Assembly (NCBI RefSeq): GCF_023822025.1
Contig: NZ_CP082909.1
Span: 806,001 to 870,000 of the forward strand
Length of the DNA: 64,000 nt
Direction: 5' to 3'
Origin: Endozoicomonas sp. 4G
Lineage (GTDB): Bacteria > Pseudomonadota > Gammaproteobacteria > Pseudomonadales > Endozoicomonadaceae
Below are positions 1-11,628 of this stretch, piece after piece (position 1 is the stretch's first letter; each line of letters starts with the position of its first letter). The notes under the pieces were generated by a model, which did not search any database, had not been told where the DNA came from, and saw nothing but the letters and a program-made list of their open reading frames with translations. The position numbers and the translations under genes are program-made.

Positions 1-30
1 AGGATATCATCAATAATTCGAAGTGATGGA

Positions 31-636
31 TCACTCAAGGCTGATACCAATGTGACTGATCCCTTCGTTTCTGGCCACAGCCCTGATCTTTTTCATAACA
101 TCCGGGCTCTGTTTGCTTTTGCTGATTTGATCCAATACTTCCTGAATAAACGCCATCTGTTGTTGATACAGTTCATGCTGTTCAACGTACTGCTGTAGTT
201 CAGTCCCTTTCAGCTCTTCCGCTTCTGTGTATTTGATAAATTTACCGATGGTGCTTAGTGAAAGTGTCAGGGCGCTGGCTGTTTCTCCGGCGTCGGGTTC
301 CATGGCACAGTTAACGGCGCAGATCGTACTGATCACACTGTCGTGAGCTGGAATAGCGCCAAACATCTCACACCCGTCAAGGTCGGGCACATTCGGTTCA
401 AGCTTCTCCAGAAGGCGCTCGAAGTTTTTGGCGGACTGATAGCCTGCGATGTTATCCCAGAGCATATTCAGACAGTGTCGAACGTCCTGGGGATGACCAA
501 ACTCTGTCAGTTCGGCAAACAGGGCAAAGTTGGGCCAGCTTCTTTCAGAGACAGCAGTGGCTACTGTTATGAGCTTCCAGGCTGAAAGTTTGTCCAGTTG
601 ACGCAGGAACTGAGCGTATTGTCTATGTGTGTTCAA
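31..636 (-). CDS. DUF416 (YjaG-like) protein
   Basis: A 201-residue soluble protein that I recognise as DUF416, the family of E. coli YjaG. Features of the family are visible: an N-terminal segment with WKLITVAT and the cluster ERSWPNFALF, then a central Asp-rich stretch and a C-terminal amphipathic helix. The biochemical function of the family is not known to me. The start is TTG, supported by GAGG seven bases upstream; no ATG lies near the N-terminus. No signal peptide or membrane segment. It lies at the window edge on the minus strand and its downstream context is not visible. The family call is from memory of the YjaG sequence and is fairly secure. Confidence 0.8.
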   Translation of the reverse strand: MNTHRQYAQFLRQLDKLSAWKLITVATAVSERSWPNFALFAELTEFGHPQDVRHCLNMLWDNIAGYQSAKNFERLLEKLEPNVPDLDGCEMFGAIPAHDSVISTICAVNCAMEPDAGETASALTLSLSTIGKFIKYTEAEELKGTELQQYVEQHELYQQQMAFIQEVLDQISKSKQSPDVMKKIRAVARNEGISHIGISLE

Positions 637-743
637 GATGAAGCCTCAGGCCAGAATATCCGGGCAGGGATTTTAGCGGGATTATTCCTGAAAGGCACTG
701 CGAAGAAGACGTTCTGGAGTCAGGTGGGGGATAAGCTCTGTGA

Positions 744-1292
744 TTAAAGTTGCCATTTGAAGTTAACAGTAAAGGAATCCAGATCGTAATCGGAATTGAG
801 TTCAATACTGGAATTGTCAAACATGCAGGTTTCTGCCTTTACGTTACTGTCGAATCGAAGCTTGCTGCACTTTCCAAACTTAAACTGGGTTTTTTCTTTG
901 ATGAAGTCCATACCTTCCTTGATAGGTCTGGCTACACCTATGTAGTCGAGCCCGAGAAATGCGGCACTGGCTGCTGCCTGTTCAGCCAGTTTTTTGGGAT
1001 CGCTAATGGCTTCGTATACAAAAGTACTGACTTCTTCCTGATTAATTTTAGATTTTTGCCTGATAGAGAGTTCAGGCATTCTGTTGACGCTTTTTGATTG
1101 ATTGATGGTTCTGGCAGAGAAAGGGTCAATGATTGAAATATCATCAGAGTAGGCTGTATTGTAGAGGGAAAATCCAGAAGAGTTATGACCTTCTGTGTCC
1201 GACATTGCCATAAGCGGAAACAGAGTCACCATCAGGCATGAACCCCACTTGCAACCTCTATGACAGTCGTTAAAAGACTTGCTTCCATTCAT
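744..1292 (-). CDS. Small exported protein of unknown function
   Basis: A 182-residue protein that I do not recognise. I start it at the ATG at 1292, which has AGGA eight bases upstream; the longer reading frame to 1367 has no such site. The N-terminus has basic and Cys residues and then a hydrophobic stretch (CLMVTLFPLMAMSD, about residues 19-32), which suggests a signal peptide. The rest is Ser/Asn/Asp-rich with an Ala-rich helix (LAEQAAASAAFLGL) in the middle and two further Cys residues near the C-terminus (GKCSKL and ETCMF) that could form a disulfide outside the cytoplasm. Neighbours give no functional hint. Confidence 0.55.
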   Translation of the reverse strand: MNGSKSFNDCHRGCKWGSCLMVTLFPLMAMSDTEGHNSSGFSLYNTAYSDDISIIDPFSARTINQSKSVNRMPELSIRQKSKINQEEVSTFVYEAISDPKKLAEQAAASAAFLGLDYIGVARPIKEGMDFIKEKTQFKFGKCSKLRFDSNVKAETCMFDNSSIELNSDYDLDSFTVNFKWQL

Positions 1293-1614
1293 GGTGATAA
1301 TCCTTGGTGAAGCACTGGGAACGCTTCTATTCAAATTATATTGCCAGTCTATACACCATGCTGGCAAGAGAAAGACCCTCGCCCTCTAAGTTAAGCATGT
1401 TCAGGCTAAAGTGTCTTGGGTTTCCTGTTCAATATAGCGACTTAATATATTTGTGTTTCTTAATTATTACAATGTGAAATAATTTCTCAAAATGATCGTG
1501 ATGAACGCTATAAAAACACAAAGTCTCAGTATCTGACTTTATCGGAAACAGGCTCGTTATCTTGAGCCTGTTTCGGGCTCTCAATCATGGCTGGTGGTGC
1601 CTGATCTCAGGCTC
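1293..1614. other. Intergenic region without a gene
   Basis: About 320 bases between the efpL stop and the start of the small exported protein. It is AT-rich around 1436-1500. The only structure I see is the hairpin at 1545-1574, listed separately. No convincing small gene. Confidence 0.6.
1545..1574 (-). terminator. Hairpin downstream of efpL
   Basis: A perfect 11-bp stem (GAAACAGGCTC paired with GAGCCTGTTTC) with an 8-base loop, 41 bases after the efpL stop. The minus-strand tail is not a long T run, so rho-independent termination is likely but not certain. Confidence 0.6.
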
Positions 1615-2181
1615 CTACGCTCTGGACATGAACTTGCCAGTTTCTGTATTAATCTTGATGGTTTCTCCCGTACTCAGGTATTCCGGAACCTGAACTTCAA
1701 GGCCAGTACTCAGTACAGCTGTTTTGGTTCGAGCTGCTGCTGAAGCACCTTTAATAGCAGGAGAAGTGTCAACAATTTCAAGAGCGATGGAGGATGGCAG
1801 TTCAACGGCCAGTAACTGGCCATCCACCAGGAGAGCGATCAGTCCTTCCATGCCATCAGACATATAGGGAAGTTGTTCTTTAATGGCGCTGGAATTTACC
1901 AGATATTGGCTGTAGTCCTCACTGTCCATGAAGGTAAACTCATCCCCTTCGCGATACAGAAATGAAACCGTTCTACGAAGTAGGTCGACATCAGTAAATG
2001 GGTCGTCGCCAGTGCAGGTCATTTCCAGCTTCTGACCACCGGGAACGGAGTTGAAGCGAAACTTGTAGAGGGTTGAGGCACCACGGGCAGATGGACTCTT
2101 GGCTTCTTGTTGTCGGACAATGTAATACTGGTTTTCAATCTGAACAATCTGACCTTTTTTCAGATCTTTGGCGTAGGCCAT
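1615..2181 (-). CDS. efpL: Elongation factor P-like protein EfpL (YeiP)
   Basis: EfpL is the EF-P paralogue that helps ribosomes through stalling sequences, acting at the E/P site. The protein has the KOW-like N-terminal domain (MAYAKDLKKGQIV), the functional loop SPSARGA, which carries Arg as in the YeiP/EfpL branch rather than the modified Lys of EF-P, and the conserved C-terminus with EIVDTSPAIKGASA and VQVPEYLSTGE. The start is the ATG at 2181, with GAGG nine bases upstream; the in-frame codon 13 residues earlier has no site and does not fit the family. Length of 188 residues matches the family. Downstream of the DUF3301 gene on the same strand. Confidence 0.93.
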   Translation of the reverse strand: MAYAKDLKKGQIVQIENQYYIVRQQEAKSPSARGASTLYKFRFNSVPGGQKLEMTCTGDDPFTDVDLLRRTVSFLYREGDEFTFMDSEDYSQYLVNSSAIKEQLPYMSDGMEGLIALLVDGQLLAVELPSSIALEIVDTSPAIKGASAAARTKTAVLSTGLEVQVPEYLSTGETIKINTETGKFMSRA

Positions 2182-2238
2182 TTGTTGCAACCTCGGTTCA
2201 AAGGGGAGGAATTCTATCACAGGATAGAAATGTCTACG

Positions 2239-2661
2239 TCAGTGCCTCCTGTCCCGGTAACTTTGTAGATCGACTACTTTAGGCGGAGTGCTACTCTTGG
2301 GCTGAGTATCCTCTGAATACTCTGCAGACAGGATCAGGTTGGAAGTTTGCTGCTCTTCAGAGCCAGTGTACTGCAAATCCATTATTTGCAAGTATTTGCC
2401 AATCAGACCGATGTGCCCCGGATAACGCTGATTCCCATTAGTCGTGAATTCAAAGCTGAAATCCCTGGCAAGGTGCATCTGACCGTCCGGGCCGCGTTTA
2501 AAACGTGTTGAGTAACGAACCACAGTCCCATCAAGAAACTGCAAGTTCATTTCCTTGCAGGCACGTCTGCCATGCATGATGGCGATTTCTCGCGCTCTAG
2601 TGGTATCAGCCCAGTACCAGACAAAAGCCGTCCCGATTAGCATCCAGATGATAATGTTCAT
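2239..2661 (-). CDS. DUF3301 membrane-anchored protein
   Basis: A 140-residue protein matching the DUF3301 pattern: one N-terminal transmembrane helix (MNIIIWMLIGTAFVWYWAD), then a cytoplasmic-looking domain with REIAIMHGRRACKEMNLQFLDGTVV and the YRFEF-like segment RDFSFEFT, then a Ser/Pro-rich tail. The function of the family is not known to me. The gene sits upstream of efpL on the same strand, a pairing I think recurs in gammaproteobacteria, and may be cotranscribed with it. No good ribosome-binding site is visible before the ATG. Confidence 0.8.
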   Translation of the reverse strand: MNIIIWMLIGTAFVWYWADTTRAREIAIMHGRRACKEMNLQFLDGTVVRYSTRFKRGPDGQMHLARDFSFEFTTNGNQRYPGHIGLIGKYLQIMDLQYTGSEEQQTSNLILSAEYSEDTQPKSSTPPKVVDLQSYRDRRH

Positions 2662-2949
2662 GGGAGAGCATTTTATAGCCAGACAAGGAATAAAAGCTAC
2701 GTCTCAAGCGTTTCTTTTGTGGTTCCTTCAGATGATTTCTACGAGTTAATCTCCAAGAGTCATGTTCCCTGACGTTCTGTGCAGTTAGTTGATTTTTTAC
2801 ACCTTTCCGGGTTTTGGTGATTTTATTTGTGATGTTGGGTTTTTTTTGGAAACATATCCTGAAAAAAATTTAAATTAAAAATTATTAACTGGTGTTTGAG
2901 CCGTATACTGGAATAAATTCATCAGGCAAAGCCAAGGTTGGAGAAATAT

Positions 2950-4071
2950 ATGTTGGTAGGTGTGCCAAAAGAAATAAAAAACCATGAGTATCGAGTTGGG
3001 TTAACACCTGCTGCAGTTCAGGAGCTCGTGGAACAGGGACATAAAGTGATTGTTGAGATGAATGCCGGAGCAGGCATCGGTTTCACCAATGATTGTTATA
3101 AGAATGCCGGAGCGACTCTTGTTGACACCGCCGAGGCTGTGTTCGAACAGGCTGAGCTGATTGTTAAGGTCAAGGAACCTCAGGCCGTTGAAAGAGCAAG
3201 GCTGCGTCCTCACCATACCCTCTTTACTTACCTCCATCTGGCTCCTGACGTTCCTCAGACTCAGGATCTGATTGAGTCCGGAGCGACCTGCATCGCTTAT
3301 GAAACGGTAACAGATGCTAATGGTCGTCTACCTTTGCTGGCTCCCATGTCAGAAGTCGCAGGTCGTATGTCTATTCAGGCCGGTGCTCACTGCCTTGAGA
3401 AGTCCCAGTCAGGTCGTGGCGTACTGATGGGCGGTGTTCCCGGCGTAGATCCTGCGAAGGTTGTTATTATTGGTGGCGGTGTTGTGGGTCAAAATGCGAC
3501 CGCTATGGCTGTTGGCATGGGGGCCGATGTTGTGGTTCTGGATCGCTCTGTCGACACCCTGAGACAGCTGGATGCCCGTTACGGCAACCGGATCAAAACC
3601 GTATTTTCTACTCATCACTCGATTGAAGAGCATGCACTGACCGCTGATCTGCTGGTAGGTGGTGTCCTGCTGCCAGGTGCTGCGGCGCCAAAACTGGTAA
3701 GCAAAGATCTCATCAGCCGCATGAAGCGTGGTTCTGTCATTGTTGACGTTGCTATTGATCAGGGGGGGTGTGTTGAAACATCCAGACCGACTACTCATGA
3801 TGACCCTACCTTCATCGTGGACGGTGTTGTTCATTATTGTGTGGCTAACATGCCCGGTGCTGTGGCCAGAACATCAACGGTGGCTCTGACCAATGCAACC
3901 CTGCCTTATGTTGTAGACATTGCCAATAAGGGTACCCGCAAAGCGTTGGAGGATAACCCACACCTGCTGGAAGGTCTGAATGTCTGCAAAGGTGTGGTGA
4001 CCTGTGAGAGTGTTGCCCAGGTGCAAAACCTGAACTATAGATCAGCTTCTGAAATGCTGTCTGAAATCTGA
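2950..4071 (+). CDS. ald: Alanine dehydrogenase
   Basis: Catalyses NAD-dependent conversion of L-alanine to pyruvate and ammonia in the cytoplasm. The sequence carries the family N-terminus MLVGVPKEIKNHEYRVGLTP, the substrate-site lysine region VKVKEPQ, and the Rossmann motif GGGVVGQNA for NAD. At 373 residues it is full length. The start is the ATG at 2950 with GGAG upstream; an in-frame TTG four codons earlier is not needed. The 290-base AT-rich upstream region contains TATACT at 2904-2909, a possible -10 box, but no clear -35. It stands alone, transcribed towards the convergent mmsA gene. Confidence 0.96.
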   Translation: MLVGVPKEIKNHEYRVGLTPAAVQELVEQGHKVIVEMNAGAGIGFTNDCYKNAGATLVDTAEAVFEQAELIVKVKEPQAVERARLRPHHTLFTYLHLAPDVPQTQDLIESGATCIAYETVTDANGRLPLLAPMSEVAGRMSIQAGAHCLEKSQSGRGVLMGGVPGVDPAKVVIIGGGVVGQNATAMAVGMGADVVVLDRSVDTLRQLDARYGNRIKTVFSTHHSIEEHALTADLLVGGVLLPGAAAPKLVSKDLISRMKRGSVIVDVAIDQGGCVETSRPTTHDDPTFIVDGVVHYCVANMPGAVARTSTVALTNATLPYVVDIANKGTRKALEDNPHLLEGLNVCKGVVTCESVAQVQNLNYRSASEMLSEI

Positions 4072-4092
4072 TTTACAGATGAACTGAACTGA

Positions 4093-4124
4093 AAACTCTG
4101 GTTTGCATATGGCAGCCAGAGTTT
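4093..4124 (-). terminator. Hairpin between ald and mmsA
   Basis: Stem AAACTCTGG / CCAGAGTTT with a 14-base loop between the convergent genes. On the minus strand it is followed by TTTT, which fits a terminator for mmsA; the plus-strand tail is not T-rich. Confidence 0.6.
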
Positions 4125-4158
4125 AAAGTTGAAGGTGGCATCTATTGTCTCAAACAAC

Positions 4159-5652
<1,494 letters not shown>

Positions 5653-6049
5653 GTCAGGGCTCCTTACAGTTCATTACTTTTATTGTTTACAGTAGCAACC
5701 AGTACCTTCTCAAGGTTACGGGAATTCAGTCTCCACATGAAGGGCTGAGCACCATGAATTCATGAGAAACTCCCTCCCGGCGGTTACCGGATACCGATTC
5801 AAAGGGGTGTTGAGCATACTGAATGGAAAAGTAACAAGATGAGGCATGAAGACATTTTTTGGAAATGTTCTGTAAATAGAATAGATCCAGCTCTCACAAT
5901 GTGAGAGTGTTTTCATTCCCATGACTCAACAGGGGGCTGTCTCATCCTCCTGGAGTCCGGGGTTGAAATGCCTGAATGCTTTAAGGTCTGTTAAGACTTT
6001 TTGCAGGGTCGGCATTTCATAACAAGAAGAACAAGAGAGGAAGAGTGCT
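5653..6049. other. Intergenic region between mmsA and the hemerythrin gene
   Basis: About 400 bases separating divergent genes, expected to hold promoters for both. The clearest structure is the dyad at 5891-5907, listed separately. A 68-codon minus-strand frame at 5716-5922 has no family features and I do not call it. Confidence 0.6.
5891..5907. promoter_or_regulatory. 17-bp palindrome, possible operator
   Basis: CTCTCACA and TGTGAGAG flank a single central A, giving a perfect 8-bp dyad. The one-base centre makes an RNA hairpin unlikely, so a protein-binding operator is the better reading. It lies 142 bases upstream of the hemerythrin gene and about 240 bases upstream of mmsA. I do not know the regulator. 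Confidence 0.4.
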
Positions 6050-6634
6050 ATGTCGTTACTGATCGATAGACTCGTGAAGGATCATGAACACCTTTTGCGC
6101 CTGCTCGATTGTCTGGATTACGAAGTATCCGGGTACAGGGATGATAGCGAGCATACTCCCAAAGTCTGGTTGATCCTTGATGCTCTGGATTACCTGCATC
6201 ATTACCCGGACTGCTTCCATCACCCACTGGAGTCCCGATTACTGTCCCGTCTTCGTCCGAGACTGACCGATGCCAGCCAGCGCGCCGTCATGGCAGAAGT
6301 AGAGGCTGAACATAAAGAAATACGTCAGTTAACCACCAGTTTGATAGAACGTTTCAATGCGTTGGCTATGGATCAGATTATCCCGGTCAATCAGCTGTTG
6401 GCGGATTATCAAAAATACGTTGAGTTGCAGAGAACTCATATAAGGAAAGAAAACAGGGTTTTGATTCCGGCAATGAAAGCCATTCTGACGGAAGAAGACT
6501 TCAGTCAGGTAGGCGAGGCTCTGAAAGGGACGCCAGATCCTCTGTTCGGGTCCCATACCTGGGAGTCCTATGAAAACCTCTATCAGTTTGTGGTGGAAGT
6601 TCCCGTTGACCAGGTCGTTGCCAAAGCACACTGA
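6050..6634 (+). CDS. Hemerythrin HHE domain protein
   Basis: A 194-residue four-helix protein of the hemerythrin HHE cation-binding type, which carries a di-iron site. Ligand-like residues are visible: LVKDHEHLLRLLD near the N-terminus, LHHYPDCFHHPLESRLL around residue 50-65, EAEHKEIRQLT around 85-95, and RTHIRKENRVLIPAM around 130-145. Such proteins are linked to oxygen or nitric oxide sensing and iron-sulfur repair; which applies here is not shown. The start has a strong AGAGGAAGAG site just upstream. It is a single gene followed by a strong terminator. Confidence 0.88.
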   Translation: MSLLIDRLVKDHEHLLRLLDCLDYEVSGYRDDSEHTPKVWLILDALDYLHHYPDCFHHPLESRLLSRLRPRLTDASQRAVMAEVEAEHKEIRQLTTSLIERFNALAMDQIIPVNQLLADYQKYVELQRTHIRKENRVLIPAMKAILTEEDFSQVGEALKGTPDPLFGSHTWESYENLYQFVVEVPVDQVVAKAH

Positions 6635-6635
6635 A

Positions 6636-6681
6636 AAACCGCCGCCTCTGAGGACGTTTCTGCCCTCAGAGGCGGCGGTTT
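6636..6681. terminator. Bidirectional rho-independent terminator
   Basis: A perfect 18-bp stem (left arm 6636-6653, right arm 6664-6681) around a 10-base loop, GC-rich in the centre and flanked by A and T runs, between the convergent hemerythrin and aacS genes. It should stop transcription from both sides. Confidence 0.92.
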
Positions 6682-6695
6682 CTGAAGTCTGTGTT

Positions 6696-8650
<1,955 letters not shown>

Positions 8651-8654
<4 letters not shown>

Positions 8655-9577
8655 ATTCGATCCTGTTTTATTGTTCTTTTAGATTGTTCTTTTAGGGCCA
8701 GTCCAGTATTCGAGCGTGAACCGATGCCCAGTTGCTGGCAGATAAAGGCAGCCGCTTCCAGAAGCTTTTCCATCTGTACGCCGGTTTTAATGTTCAGGCC
8801 TGTCATTAAATAGAGCACATCTTCCGTGGCGACATTGCCAGAGGCTCCCGGTGCGTAGGGACAGCCACCCAGACCGGCAACCGCCGAATCCACTACCGCC
8901 AGACCTTCCTCAAGGGAGGCGTAAATATTGGCCAATGCCTGTCCATAAGTGTTGTGGTAGTGGGCGGCAAGATGTGCCATGGGCACTTTACGACAACAGG
9001 CTTCTAATACTTTTTTAATCTGTAAAGGCGTTCCTGTACCTACCGTATCACCAAGAGAGACTTCGTAGCATCCCATTTGATACAAGGCTTTGGTGACTTC
9101 GGCCACTTGCTCAGGCGTGGTTGCGCCATCATAGGGACAACTGATAATGCAGGAAACATAGCCCCTGACTGGCATGTTATTTTGTCTGGCCAATTCCATA
9201 ACAGGCTCAAAGCGTTTCAGACTTTCGGCAATGGAACAGTTGATATTTTTCTGGCTGAACCCTTCGGAAGCTGAGGCGAACACTGCCGCCTCATCTGCTC
9301 CTGATTTCAGCGCATCTTCCATCCCCCTGAGATTGGGGGTTAAAGCCGTATAAACAACGTCACTTTGTCGTTTAATAACCTGAAAAACCTGATCTGAACC
9401 CGCCATCTGGGGAACATGGTTGGAGGAAACAAAACTGCCAGCTTCGATGTGTTGAAGACCCGATTGAGACAGCAAGTCGACCAGCTGTGCACGGATTTCC
9501 GGAGCTGCTGGTGTTGGCAGGTTCTGAAGCCCGTCACGGGCTCCAACTTCAACAATGCGGACAGAATCAGGCAGCAT
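8651..9577 (-). CDS. liuE: Hydroxymethylglutaryl-CoA lyase
   Basis: Splits HMG-CoA to acetyl-CoA and acetoacetate, the last step of leucine breakdown. A TIM-barrel enzyme: EVGARDGLQN holds the metal and substrate residues, GYVSCIISCPYDG and HYHNTYGQALAN carry further ligands, and GLGGCPYAPGASGNVATED holds the conserved catalytic Cys signature. I place the start at 9577, nine bases after GGGAGG; an ATG two codons upstream lies only three bases from that site. The true frame starts inside the liuD 3' end (11-base overlap), so translation is probably coupled. 308 residues, normal. Confidence 0.95.
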
Positions 9578-11621
9578 TTTCATGTTCCTCCCTGAACGCC
9601 AGAAGAGGTGAGCCTGCATCTACTCTGTCGCCTGTCTGGTAAAAGATTGACTCAACGATTCCGTTACAGGGAGCATGAACGGTGTGTTCCATTTTCATGG
9701 CTTCCATGACCAGCAGAGGGGTTCCGGCATGAACCTGTTGTCCTTCTGTCACCATCACTGAGCTGACGGTTCCGTTCATAGGCGCAGCCATCGCTTCAGA
9801 GCCATCGTGAGCAGCCAGGCATTGTCCTGAAAGGCTTAACTCAACGCTGAAGTCAGGGAAGAATATTTTTAGCCTGGCTTCAGGCAGTGGGACTGCACGA
9901 CATTGTACTGTAGAAGGCGGCGTGTGATGGCCAATAGACAGTTGTCCGGACAAACAACCTGACTCGGCCTCATACCAGTGAATATCAGCCTGACAATAGC
10001 CATCAGTCAGACTCACCCTGAACCCTTCGGACTCTTTTTCCAGTGAAATCGGGTAGGGTTGGTGGTTCAGGAACAGAGTCGTCTGATAGGGCGATTCAGC
10101 AGCGGGTAATGATCCTTCGTATTGAGATTGATGGAATTGATACAGGGCTCCGGCCATCAATGACATTCTTAACTGATCATGATCCAACTCTGTTTCAGGT
10201 GGGTGCTGATGAATGAAATGTGTGGATAACTCAGCCTGTCTAAAAGCAGGCTCATTGATCAGATGCAACAGAAAATCCCGGTTATCACTTAAGCCAGTCT
10301 GTTGGTAGTCAGACAAAGCCCGGGACATTTTATCAATAGCCGCTTCACGACTTTCAGCCCAGACCACCAGTTTTGCCAGCATCGGATCATAGTGGCTGGA
10401 GATATGGTCACCCTGTTGTATGCCGGTATCGATGCGGACATGATTCACGGCCTGAGGCCATTGCAAGTCCATGATTTTCCCGGAGGAAGGTAAAAAGTCA
10501 TGACCGGGGCTTTCAGCATAAATTCGAGCCTCAAGAGCATGACCATGACATTGCAGTTGATCCTGGGCCAGAGGTAAGGAGGCACCAGCGGCAATCGCCA
10601 GTTGCCATTCAACCAGATCCTGTCCGGTAATGGCCTCAGTGACCGGATGTTCAACCTGAAGCCGGGTATTCATTTCCATGAAATAGAAACGTTCATTATC
10701 AACCAGGAACTCAACCGTACCAGCTCCCTGATACTGTATTGCCTTACCAGCTGCGACTGCGGCCTCTCCCATACTTTTTCGCATGGCATCAGAAAGATTG
10801 GGGGCGGGGGCTTCTTCGATGACTTTCTGGTGACGACGCTGCAGAGAGCAGTCACGGTCGAAGAGATAAACACCTTCATTGTTTTGATCAAAAAAGATCT
10901 GAACTTCCACATGACGAGGCTGGCTGATATACGACTCCAGCAGCAGGTGGTCATCGCCAAAGCTTTTCAGGGCCTCTCTCCGGGCAGCCTGAAGGCCTTC
11001 CTGCAACTGGTCTGAATGTTCAATAATTCTCATGCCCTTGCCGCCACCACCCAGTGCCGCTTTGACCATCAGGGGGTAACCGATGCGCTTTGCCTCCAGG
11101 GTCAGAGTTTCATCAGACTGATCGGAACCATGATAACCGGGACAAACCGGGACACCGGCTTTTTCCATCAGGGCTTTGGCTTCACTTTTTGATCCCATGG
11201 CTTTGATGGCTTGATATCCGGGGCCAATAAAGTGAATACCAGCATCATGACAGGCTTTTGCAAAGTCGGCATTTTCTGACAGAAAACCATAGCCGGGGTG
11301 CACTGCCTGAGCGCCGGATTGTTTGACTACTTCAATCAGTTTGTCAGTGCACAGGTAGCTTTCCGGTGCGGGTGAGGGGCCAATGTAGTAAGCCTCATCG
11401 GCCAGATTTTTATGAAGAGCCTGGTAATCTGCATCGGAATAGACGGCAACTGTTGTAATGCCCAGTTTCTTGGCAGTTTTTATTACCCGACAGGCGATTT
11501 CACCCCGGTTGGCAATCAGGATTTTATCGAAATGTTTGACACTCTTGAGGTTGTTGTTAGAACGCATGGCTGTCTTCTCGCTCACGGCTGTCTTCTCGCT
11601 CATGGCTGTTTCCTCGCTCAT
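9567..11621 (-). CDS. liuD: 3-methylcrotonyl-CoA carboxylase, biotin-containing alpha subunit
   Basis: Carries biotin carboxylase and biotin carrier domains of methylcrotonyl-CoA carboxylase, which carboxylates 3-methylcrotonyl-CoA in leucine breakdown. The biotin carboxylase domain starts FDKILIANRGEIACRV, with the ATP-grasp glycine loop KAALGGGGKGMRI and EMNTRLQVEHPVTE; the C-terminal biotin attachment site is VMEAMKMEH. I start at 11621 because its ATG overlaps the liuC stop as ATGA; in-frame alternatives exist at 11633, 11603, 11585 (GTG) and 11567. The first 20 or so residues are repeats of a SEKTA-type hexapeptide encoded by an 18-bp minisatellite and lie ahead of the conserved domain. 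Confidence 0.95.
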   Translation of the reverse strand: MSEETAMSEKTAVSEKTAMRSNNNLKSVKHFDKILIANRGEIACRVIKTAKKLGITTVAVYSDADYQALHKNLADEAYYIGPSPAPESYLCTDKLIEVVKQSGAQAVHPGYGFLSENADFAKACHDAGIHFIGPGYQAIKAMGSKSEAKALMEKAGVPVCPGYHGSDQSDETLTLEAKRIGYPLMVKAALGGGGKGMRIIEHSDQLQEGLQAARREALKSFGDDHLLLESYISQPRHVEVQIFFDQNNEGVYLFDRDCSLQRRHQKVIEEAPAPNLSDAMRKSMGEAAVAAGKAIQYQGAGTVEFLVDNERFYFMEMNTRLQVEHPVTEAITGQDLVEWQLAIAAGASLPLAQDQLQCHGHALEARIYAESPGHDFLPSSGKIMDLQWPQAVNHVRIDTGIQQGDHISSHYDPMLAKLVVWAESREAAIDKMSRALSDYQQTGLSDNRDFLLHLINEPAFRQAELSTHFIHQHPPETELDHDQLRMSLMAGALYQFHQSQYEGSLPAAESPYQTTLFLNHQPYPISLEKESEGFRVSLTDGYCQADIHWYEAESGCLSGQLSIGHHTPPSTVQCRAVPLPEARLKIFFPDFSVELSLSGQCLAAHDGSEAMAAPMNGTVSSVMVTEGQQVHAGTPLLVMEAMKMEHTVHAPCNGIVESIFYQTGDRVDAGSPLLAFREEHENAA

Positions 11622-11628
11622 GGCTGTC
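11566..11628 (-). repeat. 18-bp tandem repeat across the liuD start
   Basis: Three adjacent 18-bp units (11566-11583, 11584-11601, 11602-11619; plus-strand unit ATGGCTGTCTTCTCGCTC with one or two changes) and a partial fourth. Eighteen bases are six codons, so unit gain or loss keeps the liuD frame. Each unit offers an ATG or GTG start on the minus strand. Confidence 0.9.

Noticed and set aside
5716-5922. 68-codon minus-strand frame upstream of mmsA
   Set aside because: No ribosome-binding site, no recognisable features, and it covers the palindrome and likely promoters.
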